DNA of 64,000 nt, taken from positions 65,336,573 through 65,400,572 of the forward strand of contig CM034305.1 in assembly GCA_019925795.1 (NCBI GenBank), in the 5' to 3' direction. Origin of the DNA: Dendrobium chrysotoxum (lineage: Eukaryota > Streptophyta > Magnoliopsida > Asparagales > Orchidaceae). Numbering within the stretch: the stretch's first letter is position 1; each line of letters starts with the position of its first letter. A program made the position numbers and the translations under genes. The notes beneath the pieces are model-generated. The model did no database searches. It worked only from the letters and a program-made list of their open reading frames with translations, and had not been told where the DNA came from. Below are positions 29,209-39,715 of this stretch, in pieces.

Positions 29209-31436
29209 ATATATATTAACCAAAAAAAAATTCCATTAGATAAGAAAGCAATACACCACAAGGCAAAAAGATGGCCACAGAGAGCAAGATTACAGCCAGA
29301 GAAATACAATAAATGTCAGGGCCAAATAATCTGAACGAAATAAAGAAGAAAACATCCCCAAAATCAATAGGACTCAGACCGCCACCTAGTTGCCAGGCTT
29401 GGGCCATCCAAGGAGGAAAAGGAGGTAACAGCCGAAATTCCAAGTACACCAAGTCCTCAAAGAACAAAATCCACCGAATCAGATAGAGAAAGAACCACCT
29501 AGGTTGCCAACCAAGCTATGGCCGTCCAAGGTGCGTGCAGACAACCTGCTTCATTATTGTCCTGACCCGATTCCATCGCAGCAAATAAAACCAATAGCAA
29601 AAGTAACCAATATAACCAAAACCAAGAAACTTCCAAAAAGAAGAATCATTTCTTTTTGGGCTTACGTTTTCTATGCTTAACACTCTTTTTGAAAAAATCA
29701 ACATCCGCAATTTAAAGAAGACTTAAGTCAAAGTTGTCTCGAGCATCCAATTCTAACTCATTAGTTTCCTCCCCTCATGCTGAAGAATTGCCATCATCTA
29801 ACCAATCACCTTGACTCACTACATTATCCCTAGCAAGGTGAGCTAACATATCAACACTGGAGATAAAAGATATAGGCACATCAACCAGAGGCACTATAAC
29901 TTCATCATTATCCTCATAAGCCACCATAGGATGAATGGGAGAAATAGCACTCATATCATCCGAATTACCTGGACCATCCGAAGCTCGAGCACCCCCAGAA
30001 GCTAAAGAAATCGAATTGTCACTAGACACCTCCACTGCATCATCGCAAGTAGGACTAGCTATAAGGTTAATGTAATATTTATTGGCATTCATGGAAACAT
30101 CAACACCTTCAACACAATCTTTATTAGTACAATCAATAGCTAACGGCGCCACATCCTCCCCAACATTATTCCCATCAACTGCATCTTCACCAACAGCTTC
30201 CACCGAATTCACGTCAACTGCATCAATAGGACCCCGATCCACAGCCAAATCCTTGGCAAGATAAGAAACATCATTACCTAAATCTAGAGCCAAGTCATTG
30301 ACACCAGCATTCGAAACAACATGGCAAACAGGGGCCAAAGACACAGGTTTAGACAAATCATTCACAGCCAAAGAAAGCACAACGACGACTTCCCCACACC
30401 CAAGCAAACCATTATTTGAGGGCTGAACACAAGGAGGAGGGATAGCATAGGTAGTTTTATTAAGGTGCGGATGTAACACAGGACATTCCACCTTCGAATG
30501 ACCTAAATAGTTGCAATGCACATAGTAAGCAGGAAATTCTTCCATAATCATAGATTGGATGTATCCTAAGTTATTTGGGCCAACCCAAATTTTATCAGGG
30601 AAATGTTTGGTAACATCTAATTCTACCAGCACACGAGCAATAGACGGTTGCGAACCAAAGGAAGTCGCATTATCGGTCTTTAAAGGTCTACCGAAGAGGG
30701 AACCAAGGCCATGGAGAATACGCGGAGCGAACAGGGGAGGCCGCAGATTAGGAAACGAAATTCAAATAGGGATGATAGGTGATTCAACCTCTATGTCCAA
30801 GGCCGGTGTCCATTTTACCAATTTCATAAAATAGTTACTCACAAAATAGGAACATGAGCAAACACCCTACAGTAATCCATGTCGTTAAAAAGCTTAATTA
30901 AAACATTCCAGGGAATGAGGGCAATGACCGAGCAATCACCATTCAATTTGAGATTGAAGAAAAATTTTCTAATAGCATCGATAGATGGCCTACGGCTCGG
31001 AAACTTGCCTACAAGCGCAAATTCGAAAGGAGCAACGAGTGCTTGGATTTCTACTTCTGAAATCCACAAGGCTGGCAAACCTTGATGCGTAGAAATCTTA
31101 AGATCGAGAAATGAAACCGAGCTAGGAGAAGCACCATATAAAACATCCTTAAAGGAAAGGGAAGAAGCAAACCCATTAAAAAAATCAGGGTCCTTGAAAC
31201 GGGGAAGAGCCATTAAACCGAAAAGGGAAACAACAAAAACAAAGCAAAATGCTAAGGAAGGAAGAAACGAACTTCCCTGAAGCAGGCGACGGAGGTCTCC
31301 CAGGCGGCAGCTAGGGCACGAGGAAACCCTAGCAAAGCAAACATATCCAAGCAAGCTTTTAAGTATTCTTGCATCCCTTTGTAGTCTTGACTTAAAGAAA
31401 TGAAGTGAGTAGGGCTCTCTCCTTTTCCTTTTCCCA
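29209..31436 (-). mobile_element. L1-type LINE with ORF1 but no ORF2
   Basis: An 18-bp perfect duplication TGTTGGATCAGGCTATAT flanks the element (29191-29208 and 31437-31454). In sense (minus) it starts TGGGAAAAGGAAAAGGAG, has an ORF1 region (31213-29775), about 560 bp of 3' sequence and a T-rich end with GGTTAATATATAT. No endonuclease or reverse transcriptase is coded anywhere in the 2.2 kb. Both ends and the duplication are present, so ORF2 was lost before or during this insertion. It must have been moved by another LINE. Confidence 0.85.
29775..31213 (-). pseudogene. L1 ORF1 (DUF4283 plus zinc knuckle), broken
   Basis: Starts MALPRFKDPDFFNGFASSLS, typical of plant L1 ORF1. A DUF4283-type RNA-binding domain follows (FALVGKFPSRRPSIDAIRKF, then NGDCSVIALIPWNVLIKLFN). 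After a frameshift near 30845 and a TGA in place of Trp near 30735 it continues as MKLVKWTPALDI, ARVLVELDVTKHFPDKIWV and the zinc-knuckle-like YYVHCNYLGHSKVECP, in which the first Cys is replaced. The C-terminal third is acidic (Asp/Val-rich). Plant ORF1 binds LINE RNA and acts in cis. Confidence 0.8.
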
Positions 31437-31479
31437 TGTTGGATCAGGCTATATCCCGTAAGTCTAGCACACACCTTAG

Positions 31480-31947
31480 GGACTTCATGAAAACTGTTCC
31501 TTCACCAAATTCTATCCAAAGAAACAACATAGCTGACAGTGGGATCAAATTAGTTCAAATTTTGTGAGTTGAGAGACTAAATTGAAACCCTAAAAAAATT
31601 TAGGACCAAAATGGACACATTTAGAAAGTCTAGGGACTATTTTATCATTAACTCTATTTGGTTCATTTGCAACATTAGCAACTAGTTAACTAAAATTATA
31701 AATATGTAACGAACAAATTTTAAACATTGAAAGGATGAGAAATTGGATGACTGACCATACCCATTTCAAAAAGAGAAAAGCCCGGTAATACACCAATCAT
31801 GCAATGCATGGGTACCAAAAATCTGATGCAGAAAGGCGTACATGACCATTTAATAAGAAAAAGTGCAATAATTATATACAACAAGACTGGCTACCTAGCG
31901 CATTTCATTTGGCGCAACAAAAAGTTCAATTACCTAAAACAGCCTTG
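31480..31947. other. Spacer between L1 and 4.7 kb solo LTR
   Basis: AT-rich intron sequence; no ORF or element ends recognised. Confidence 0.35.
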
Positions 31948-33353
31948 CATTGTGTGGGCTCCGAAAATTCGGCCCCGTCCTCCGCCCGCTTTTTGTGCTT
32001 TTGAGGGGGGAGTTTTAACAGGATAAGTTCCGGGGTAAATTTTGGAAGGCAGATGAGATAGTAGATAAGACACTACCCAGAGATTTCGCCCTCATTTTGC
32101 GAGGACTTTATGATCTGAGTTCTGGTTTCCTATAGGCGCAAGCCCCTATAGTTAATTACCCCTCCCGATAACGAGAGAGAACTTTCGATTAAGGCTAGTC
32201 ATCAATCAGATACGTAAGGATACGTGCATCTGTCATATAGTAGCAGCATGAGTTAGGAATTTGAGGATTTCAGAATTTAGAAGATTGGAAGATTTGGAGA
32301 TTTGAAGATTTGATATTTAAAATTGAAATTTCACCATCTTGCACTTAAAGCGAATGGTGGGGGAATGGATGATAGATCCGATCAAGATCCCATGGTTCCG
32401 TCGTCCCGGGCCATCGTGGTCCCTGGTCTACTTAGTCAGAGGAGGTAGTCGACCCAACCTGACAGAAGGATCCTTGTCGGCAGCCATGGGTTGCTTCGTC
32501 CAAGGGTACCTTGTAGACCTGGGGGGAATATTTGCCTAAGGGGACAAATTTGAATCCACCTTAGCTAATAGAGGGCTTTGTGCCCTATTGATCATATCCT
32601 ATTGATTCATATCTCAAGGATTTGATGCCATTGGGGAGCATACGGGCTCTGGCCATAACCATAATATAATGGTGCCATTTGGCGGCAACCACCTGGTTCA
32701 GAGAGCCCCGAGTCATAACCGTTTATCCTGCAGTGCCATTTGGCGGCGAAACTGCCGGTTAGAGGACTCGTACCACGTCCTTGCTGGCAGGAGATTGTTT
32801 GAGAATGGATCCTAGTGATATTTTCGACCAGGCATTAGCTCTTTGCGAGCTGAAGTAAATTTTAACTTGTCCACCTCGGCAAACTGTTGCGGAGGATGGA
32901 TGTGTTTTGCTTTGAGTGTTTGATGGTTTGATTTCAGTTTTAAATATATATATTTTTTTTGATTTTGATGATTTTTGGATTTTTTTTTGTGGGGTTTTGG
33001 ATTTTGATGGAATTTGGGAGTGTATTTTGAAATGTTTGGAATGGACCCCTCCGGTTGATATATGCTTTCAACACGGCCATCATCGGGGTGTATGGGGTCG
33101 TTTATATTTTATTGATCTGAACCTTGTCGACTCTGTCTAGTGATTGACAGAGGATCGTGTTTCGTAGGTTTTATGTCTTTGTTAGTGAATTTTCATAATT
33201 ATAGGCCTTGAATGCCTAAATATGAACGCATTAAAACAAATATCTCGGTCGATCTCGCGACCGTATATTTATTTAATAATTCGAGCTGTGTCAACTCCTA
33301 TCTACCTGAATAGAAGGATCGGGCTCGAACTTGAATTCACTTATTGACCCGCG

Positions 33354-33560
33354 CAGCATCCCTAGACGTCACGTGTGTACCAATAACACGCTCGCCGGGG
33401 CCCATGCGAGTGCTTGGGGGCATTTTATAAATATTTATTGAACCTTGTCAACTCCTATCTACTTGCTTTAGGAGGATCGGGTTCAAATTTATTGATCCGA
33501 GCAGCATCCCTAGGCGTCACGTGTGTACCAATAACACGCTCGTCAGGGCCCATGCGGGTT
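33354..33560. repeat. Duplicated CACGTGTGTACC unit in the 4.7 kb LTR
   Basis: CACGTGTGTACCAATAACAC with flanking GCAGCATCCCTAGxCGT and GGGGCCCATGCG occurs near 33369 and 33518. Related copies are near 41097, 57118 and 57438. CGTGTGT and AACACGC form a small imperfect inverted repeat. Confidence 0.7.
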
Positions 33561-35047
33561 TATAATACATCCCCTTATGTGTACCTAAGTGTATACATGT
33601 TATAGTGCACGTGCGGGGATATTCTTGGAATATTTGTAAACGCCTTCTGTCCGCTTGCATGAAAGTTGCGGATCCGGTGGCGTGGCGCTGGAGTTTCGTT
33701 TGGAGATTTATACGCCTTCTGTCTGCTTGCATGGATGTTGCAGATCCGGTGGCGTCGTACGATTTCCACAACTGTTGCTGGTAGGCGGGTAGATGTTTTC
33801 ATTCATAGATTGGAATTGACTTCAGGATACTGCATTTACTGAAGTCTTTCTGCATCTACCCACGAGTGACATGTTTTACATACATCTGTACTCGTAGAAA
33901 GATTGTATGTATTGCAGATCTTTTTTTTTTTAACTTGTAGAGGTCTGATGTATTCGCTTGATGCTGAATGGTGATTGACTATAAGAGCATTACATTATTC
34001 ACCACTCTTGCTGCATAGCATTGTAGGCGTTTGCATTCATCACTGGCCTTCTTACGCCTGACGATTAGTGAATGGTTGTATTTGCTTATGTGTCTCTTTC
34101 TTTGTTATCGTGAACCAGAGCATTGTATGCGATGCAAAACTTCCATCACCACCTTTCTAATTCACAGATCAATTGTTGTATGCATGAGGAGATCATTACA
34201 ACAATTTGTGGGACCTCACAAGTAGGTTATAACATGGTCTCTACTCGTGTTAGTAAGAAGTCTATTGTGCTCATTATGCTTTTCTCCATGTAAGCTTGTA
34301 GGAAGTCTTATTGCTTTCATTAGGGGTCGTTTCATAAAGGTTAGTATATCATTTGAGGAGCTCTTCTTTGTTGGTGCCTTCGAACTCTCTTCACAAATTT
34401 ATAAGTTAACCAATATGAACATCGGAAGCTTCATGCTGCTTGTGATCAGGTATTTGGAGATCTTCAATATTTGTGCATTGTAATCATCTCAAGTAGAGAT
34501 CAATTAGTGGAACTTTCATTATCATCCGTGAATGAGCAATGTTTATAGGATCTTTATAGGTATTATCCTTAAGTTCTTCGCATAGCATATTGCATGCTTT
34601 CGCCATTTGTTATGACTACATCCATTTGCTTTTGAACATGATTGAAATGATCATCACAATTTAATTATCATTATTAAGGAATCTCATGTCAAAGCTTGTA
34701 ATCAATTTATGCGTGAGGCCCTTTTTCATTATAGTTCGAGTCCACTTTGTTTGATCTTTGTATTCAATTCGGTCCAGGTCCTTGCAATTCAAGTCTTACT
34801 CATTTGATGTTCAAATCAAATCCGAGTCATCTTGGTCCAAATCAAGTTTTGGTTTGAGTATAAATGTTCAAGTTCAAGTGCAAGTTCAGTTCCATATGGT
34901 TCATTCCACTCCCTCGTATCCATTCATATGAGTTCAAATTGAGTTCAAATCAGGTCCAAGTTTAGTTTTATTTTCACCCGAAATTTCGGCAACATTCCGG
35001 CATCTCCCCCGTTTAGGGGAAATAACGGAAAACTGGGCCTTTCCCAC

Positions 35048-35418
35048 CACGCTTAAGAAAGCGTGTATGGTAGATGCCCTCTTTCGAGGACACCGCGGTC
35101 GTGTAAAGTCTTCAATCCCCCACCATGCTTAAGAAAGCGTGTATGGGTCTTCGACGTACCTGAAAAAGAAAAGCATTTTGTTTCCCCGCAGGTACGGGTA
35201 CTTAAGATCGTCCCTACCACGCTAAGAAAAGCGTGTATAGGGCCTACCCGCCTCGCCGTAGGTGTCGCACCGGGTTCCCTTCCCACCACGCTTATGAAAG
35301 CGTGTATAGGCGGTTTGCCGGCTCGACACGAACGCCGAGGATAGGATTTTGAGGTGATTACCCGCCCCGTTGTAAGCGCCGCATCGGGGTCCCATCCCAC
35401 CACGCTTATGAAAGCGTG
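35048..35418. repeat. Array of five short hairpins in 4.7 kb LTR copy 1
   Basis: Five near-identical 18-bp inverted repeats of the form CACGCTTAAGAAAGCGTG start at 35048, 35124, 35218, 35287 and 35401, each followed by TATRG. The stem is 7 bp with a 4-base loop. Copy 2 has a matching array with different bases in stem and loop, suggesting that pairing is kept. Confidence 0.8.
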
Positions 35419-36113
35419 TATAGGCAGTTTTCCGGTCCGCCGCAGACAACGAAGTAGGCTCTCGGAGTTTTAGAGTTGAGGAATTATACCTTGGCGACCG
35501 GCGAGGTTGGTACTATCAAATGTGCACGATGAACCAAGGCACAAAAATTTCTATTTCTTTCTTTTTTTTTCTTTCTTTTCCCCCTTTTTTTTTTAAAGTT
35601 ACTAATAATATTACTAGCAAAAAATATTAATAATATCAATATCAATATTAATAGTAATATTAATATTAATATTTATACAAATATTAATATTAATGTTACT
35701 ATGTATGATGATATTAATATTAACCTTAATATTTTTGGTCGTAGTGATATTAACATTAATATCCAAAGAACGATATCAACATCAGTATTAGTACTTATAC
35801 AAATCATACTAATGCTAATGACGACATTAATGCTAATAGTAATCATTGATGCGAATAATATACACTAGTAAATGACAAAACAAGATAAAAGAAATAATAA
35901 AAAAAAGATAGAAAGAAAGCTCACTATTTAGGGAAGATGGGCTTTTAGTGTGGGCTTTTTTTTTTTGAGTGGAATATGATTAGTAGAGGAGGAGTAGTGG
36001 GCTTTAAGTAAAAGGGGATATGGCTTGGCTTGCTGTAGGAGGCAAAAAAAGAGCTCGGCTATGGCTTGGGCTTAAGAGGCGGAAGGGGGGCTCAGGTAGG
36101 TAGAGGGAATACT

Positions 36114-36116
<3 letters not shown>

Positions 36117-36155
<39 letters not shown>
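36117..36155. repeat. (CT)n microsatellite
   Basis: About 18 CT units in the 3' part of LTR copy 1, in a purine/pyrimidine-biased zone. Confidence 0.9.
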
Positions 36156-36156
<1 letters not shown>

Positions 36157-37068
36157 ACCGAAAGGTAGAGTGGGAGATCAGGCTATGAGCCTTGCAGCTA
36201 GGGCGGAGAGGGAAGAAGGAGCTGGCGGGTTGGTTAGGGCTTGGAGATCGGGATATGCAGTGGTCTGAGAGTAGAGCCGGTGACTTAGGGATCTAGGAAG
36301 GAGAAGCGGCAGTAGCTAGTGGAGTTCAGGGCTGGCTTTGCTTGACTGCTAAGAGTCGGAGGCCAGAGCAAGGGAAATGTCGGGATACAGGTCTTGGATC
36401 GGATGGGGAGGACTTCGGCTGTAGAGGCTGCTTGCGCTTGGAGGAAGGAGTCGGAGGTTGAGGGGAAGCAGAGAAGGTATCGAGAGAGCTGTGTGGTTTT
36501 TTCGTGGGTTAGAGAGTGGGATCATTAGGCGTCATATTTAAAGACACTGGTGGAAGTGCGATCGAGGCGAGCGGGATTCGAGCAGGAATCGCGGAAAATG
36601 ACCGCTTCGGCGCCGATCTGTACGAGGTAAGCGAGATTTCTGGAGGGATTTCTTTCTCTCTTTGCTTGGATATCTGGTGGTTAACACATTGACGTCAATT
36701 TCTACACAAAAAAAGTATAATATTTACGATTCGATTCCAAATAGAAAGAATCATCAGAAAATTCACTAAGCTCCAAAATTTTAGATGTCCCCAAATGGTG
36801 TGTAAAACTTTAATTCATGAAAGCTCAGCTTCTTTGTGGTACATCAGCCATATTCTAAAAAAAAATCGAAGTTTTACATAATTTTATTTTACCCACTAAA
36901 CTTATTTCTTTGCTTGCTTCCTGCAAATATACTCAAGCATTAATAAAAAAGTGAACTTCAATACAAAATTTTTTAAAAACCGAAGAACTCCATTTAATCC
37001 AAGGAAACACAGGTTGTTTTGCATTAGTAGTTGTAGGTACATTCAGGAACATACATAAAATAAATTAC

Positions 37069-37302
37069 CTCAGCTGAAAAAGTCTGGAAGACGGGTTCGA
37101 ACCGTTTTCGGCAATAACCATGAAATAAAAGTGTAACCACAGGAAGAGGCAAAAGCAAACTTGAAGCAAGCGGAAGCTTTTTCAAACTAAATATCCCAAA
37201 GGCCATGGCCTGCATAAGTACTAGAGAGAATATAGTTGAATTGTGCACTATAGGCCAAAACTGTCCGCCGGTTTCATACTTCGGCAAATACACATTTAAT
37301 AG
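37069..37302 (-). CDS. OSCA/CSC1-like channel, third visible exon
   Basis: A 234-nt open exon (78 codons, phase 0 at both ends) between the acceptor TGTGCTTGTGCAG and a donor GAG|GTAATT. It reads LLNVYLPKYETGGQFWPIVH, NSTIFSLVLMQAMAFGIFSL, then KKLPLASSLLLPLPVVTLLF and CRKRFEPVFQTFSAE. This is a signature stretch of the OSCA family: the YxPKYETGG motif, then two membrane segments near the end of the 7TM domain. OSCA proteins are plasma-membrane or endomembrane mechanosensitive calcium-permeable channels that respond to osmotic stress. Confidence 0.93.
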
Positions 37303-37887
37303 CTGCACAAGCACAGGGTAGAAAATCACATTAGTAGAGTGTATTTTAGTAATTTCCCTAGCATATAATGGGAACGCATTGACACACTAACATATGTTGC
37401 AGAAATATATAAAATTTGCATGTAGCATTCATAGAAATTCTCTCTCATAGTTGCTTTTTATTTTGAATGGTTAGAATTTTTTCGTCAACTAGACATCATT
37501 ATTGGGGGAACACAATTGAGGATGCATTCAATAAAAGACACTGATGAATATTATCAGAGGATGCATTCATTTATTTGTCAGAGGTAATTTGAACCTCTGA
37601 CCTACTCGTTGGAGATCAAAGTCAATACCAGTTAATGGTTGGCCAATGATCGGATCATGCAAATTTTTTTCCCAAGAATTTGAACATGTTGCCTCTCTTT
37701 GAAGATCAAAGGCAACATCGCTCTCAATTCCAAGTGATTGATGGTCGCATTATAATGCTATTCCAAGTTAGGAATATTACGGGAACTTAGAAACAGCTAG
37801 TGCAATGAACAGATTATGGTGAATTAACAGTGATTAAATAAAAACTTAATTTGACAATAAATCTTTCAGAATAAAGAACGGCCTTAC

Positions 37888-38157
37888 CTGATTTCGGTAG
37901 ATGATATACCCAATGCAGAAGAAAATCAATATAAATGGAAGAATCAATGGAGATAACAAGAAATAAATGAGCCCAAGAAGTAGAAATAGCAGTATTCTGG
38001 GAATTTCGCTGTGATAGGTCATGGAGGGCGCTTGCAGTTCATCATAGAAGCATCCAGAACAACCACCTATCCAATCACCAAGAAGAGCGATCACACGTGT
38101 GAGTTCTTTTGATAAACTAGTCCAGGATGTCACAACATAGGCTATATAAAAGGAGGC
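37888..38157 (-). CDS. OSCA/CSC1-like channel, second visible exon
   Basis: A 270-nt open exon (90 codons, phase 0/0): acceptor GTTATGTAG, donor CAG|GTAAGG. It reads ASFYIAYVVTSWTSLSKELT, then TYHSEIPRILLFLLLGLIYF, then LSPLILPFILIFFCIGYIIY and RNQ, joining in frame to LLNVY of the next exon. It codes for membrane helices of the RSN1_7TM (DUF221) domain. The intron to the next exon is 585 bp; the one before is 8266 bp. Confidence 0.93.
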
Positions 38158-38755
38158 CTACATAACAAAAACAAAGAAAAAAACATTAGTATCCTTCAAA
38201 CTTATTGTTTGGCCTAACGGCTGCAAATATTAGCTGGTCAATTATAGCACAAGACACTTAATCAACAATTGTCCCTTTGCCATCATGTTGGAACTTGGTT
38301 TCCAAAAGACGATTGGATGGTATGCTTGAAGAATGACTCAATAGCTGTTTGAAGAACATCACTTAAGTAGAATGAATCAACTAACTGCGGAAGCGAGTAT
38401 GTTGGTTTGATTGCTGCAAATATTAATGAGAATCCAATGCCCTATTATCCTAATGATTCATCTATGGCGATTAATCCTGTGCCTAGGATTAGGCTGAAAC
38501 GCATAATCATCGGAAAACATGAGAATCTTCCTAAACTAACTTGTGTTGTTCTTGAGGGATGCATGCAACTAGGTAAGCCAAAACTCAAAAGATGGTAATC
38601 AGTTCAGGACGTGACCTTGCTTTTCCAGGTAAGAAAGGCAAAGAAAATGCCTTGGTCAGTGCAGAAGCAACAAGTGCTATGATGCTAAAATAAGTAATGC
38701 CAAACTTCCGAGAAGAAACTTAAATGACCTTTAACAAAAGAGTACTTTAAACCTA
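38158..38755. other. OSCA intron sequence
   Basis: Non-coding, AT-rich, start (minus-strand 3' end) of the 8.3 kb intron. No element ends recognised. Confidence 0.4.
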
Positions 38756-39710
38756 TGAGCTCCAAAAATTCATGGCTTAGCTCTAATGAGAGTTTTATGT
38801 TTTTCAAGTTAAATTTTTAGAATGCAAATTATATTGTAAATAAGAAAACCTGGAGATTTTCCATCATTTTGTAAGAGCTCTATGATATGGCTCTAGGTTC
38901 CCCATATGCACAAGCTTCCATGGTTAATCACTACATCTAGTAATGAGAAAGAATTTTTTATTAAGGCTAATCGTTTAAAGCTAAATGTTTAGCATATAGT
39001 GGCAGCAATTTGATTTAAGATTGAAACATTTATCGCCTTCAACTTAAAAGTAGATAGTGGGGGGATGATAATGAACCTGATCAAGATCTCATAATTCCGT
39101 CGACCCGAATTATCATGATATTGTAATTATATTCTCATACAATTCCTCGTCTCTAGTGCGTCTAAAAATTTTTGTCAACTTGCCAACAAGCAAATTTTGT
39201 GTTTTCATCTTCATATGATAATAACCCAGGCAATATTAGTATCTTTTCCAAATAATTTCAACGCTCTGAAGGCGTTGACACAATCCATTTTGTGAATAGG
39301 CGACATTTTGTGCAACATCATGTCTGTAGTTTATTCTTTTTTCATCATGTGGCAATTTGGCAATATGATATGTCATTTCTGGGTATTTTTGGCATCATTG
39401 CGATTCATTCTGTAAAACGAGCGATAATTGAGTGGTTCTACACGATGTTGCATTCGTTGAGTTCGATCAAATTGAGCGTGAGGGACAATTTTTTTTTTTG
39501 ATAATTTCAATGCTCAAAACACATTGGCCAATCTATTTCATGAGCGGGCAATGTTCAAGTGACTCTTCTCCGACAACATGCCCGTTGTTCACCATTCTCA
39601 TCACGTTCAATTGAATCGATTGCGGGGTTCTTTGGTAATTCAAAATTCTAGATGCATTAGCATAGTTCATTTTGCACACGGGTGATGTTTCAGGGACTTC
39701 GATTGATGTC
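38756..39710 (+). repeat. Old, diverged member of the 4.7 kb LTR family (left part)
   Basis: GAGCTCCAAAAATTC near 38759, then GTAAATAAGAAAACCTGGAG and GATCAAGATCTCATAATTCC, align in order with the head of the 4.7 kb LTRs at low identity. From 39130 it carries repeated blocks of the form CGCTCTGAAGGCGTTGACAC followed by CCATTTTGTGAATAGGCGAC. Copy 2 inserted at its right end, and related blocks resume after 44442. Confidence 0.55.
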
Positions 39711-39715
39711 GAGAT

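Larger units (their letters stand above)
31953..36686 (+). mobile_element. Solo LTR of a 4.7 kb LTR family, copy 1
   Basis: Starts TGTGGGCTCCGAAAATTCGG and ends GGTGGTTAACA. CATTG precedes (31948-31952) and follows (36687-36691), so this TG...CA unit of 4734 bp is bounded by a perfect 5-bp duplication. Copy 2 (39716-44436) is almost the same length and collinear. No protein coding was found. Blocks in order: GAGATTTCGCCCTCATTTTG; repeated GTGCCATTTGGCGGC; CACGTGTGTACCAATAACAC units; GCGGATCCGGTGGCG units; an array of short hairpins; a (CT)n microsatellite at 36117-36155. The strand is arbitrary. Confidence 0.85.
24225..37068 (-). other. Last intron of the OSCA-like gene (12.8 kb)
   Basis: Bounded by GAG|GTAATT on the 5' side and TTTGTAG on the 3' side (minus strand), phase 0. 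It contains a solo LTR with an internal ORF, a truncated RTE LINE, an ORF1-only L1 and a 4.7 kb solo LTR; most of its length is transposon. Unexplained parts are 24225-25145, 27690-29030 and 31480-31947, AT-rich and without recognised genes. Confidence 0.75.

Noticed and set aside
35053..35449. ORFs of 75-116 codons
   Set aside because: They translate the hairpin array (repeated C-I-G/H-A-F motif); not proteins.
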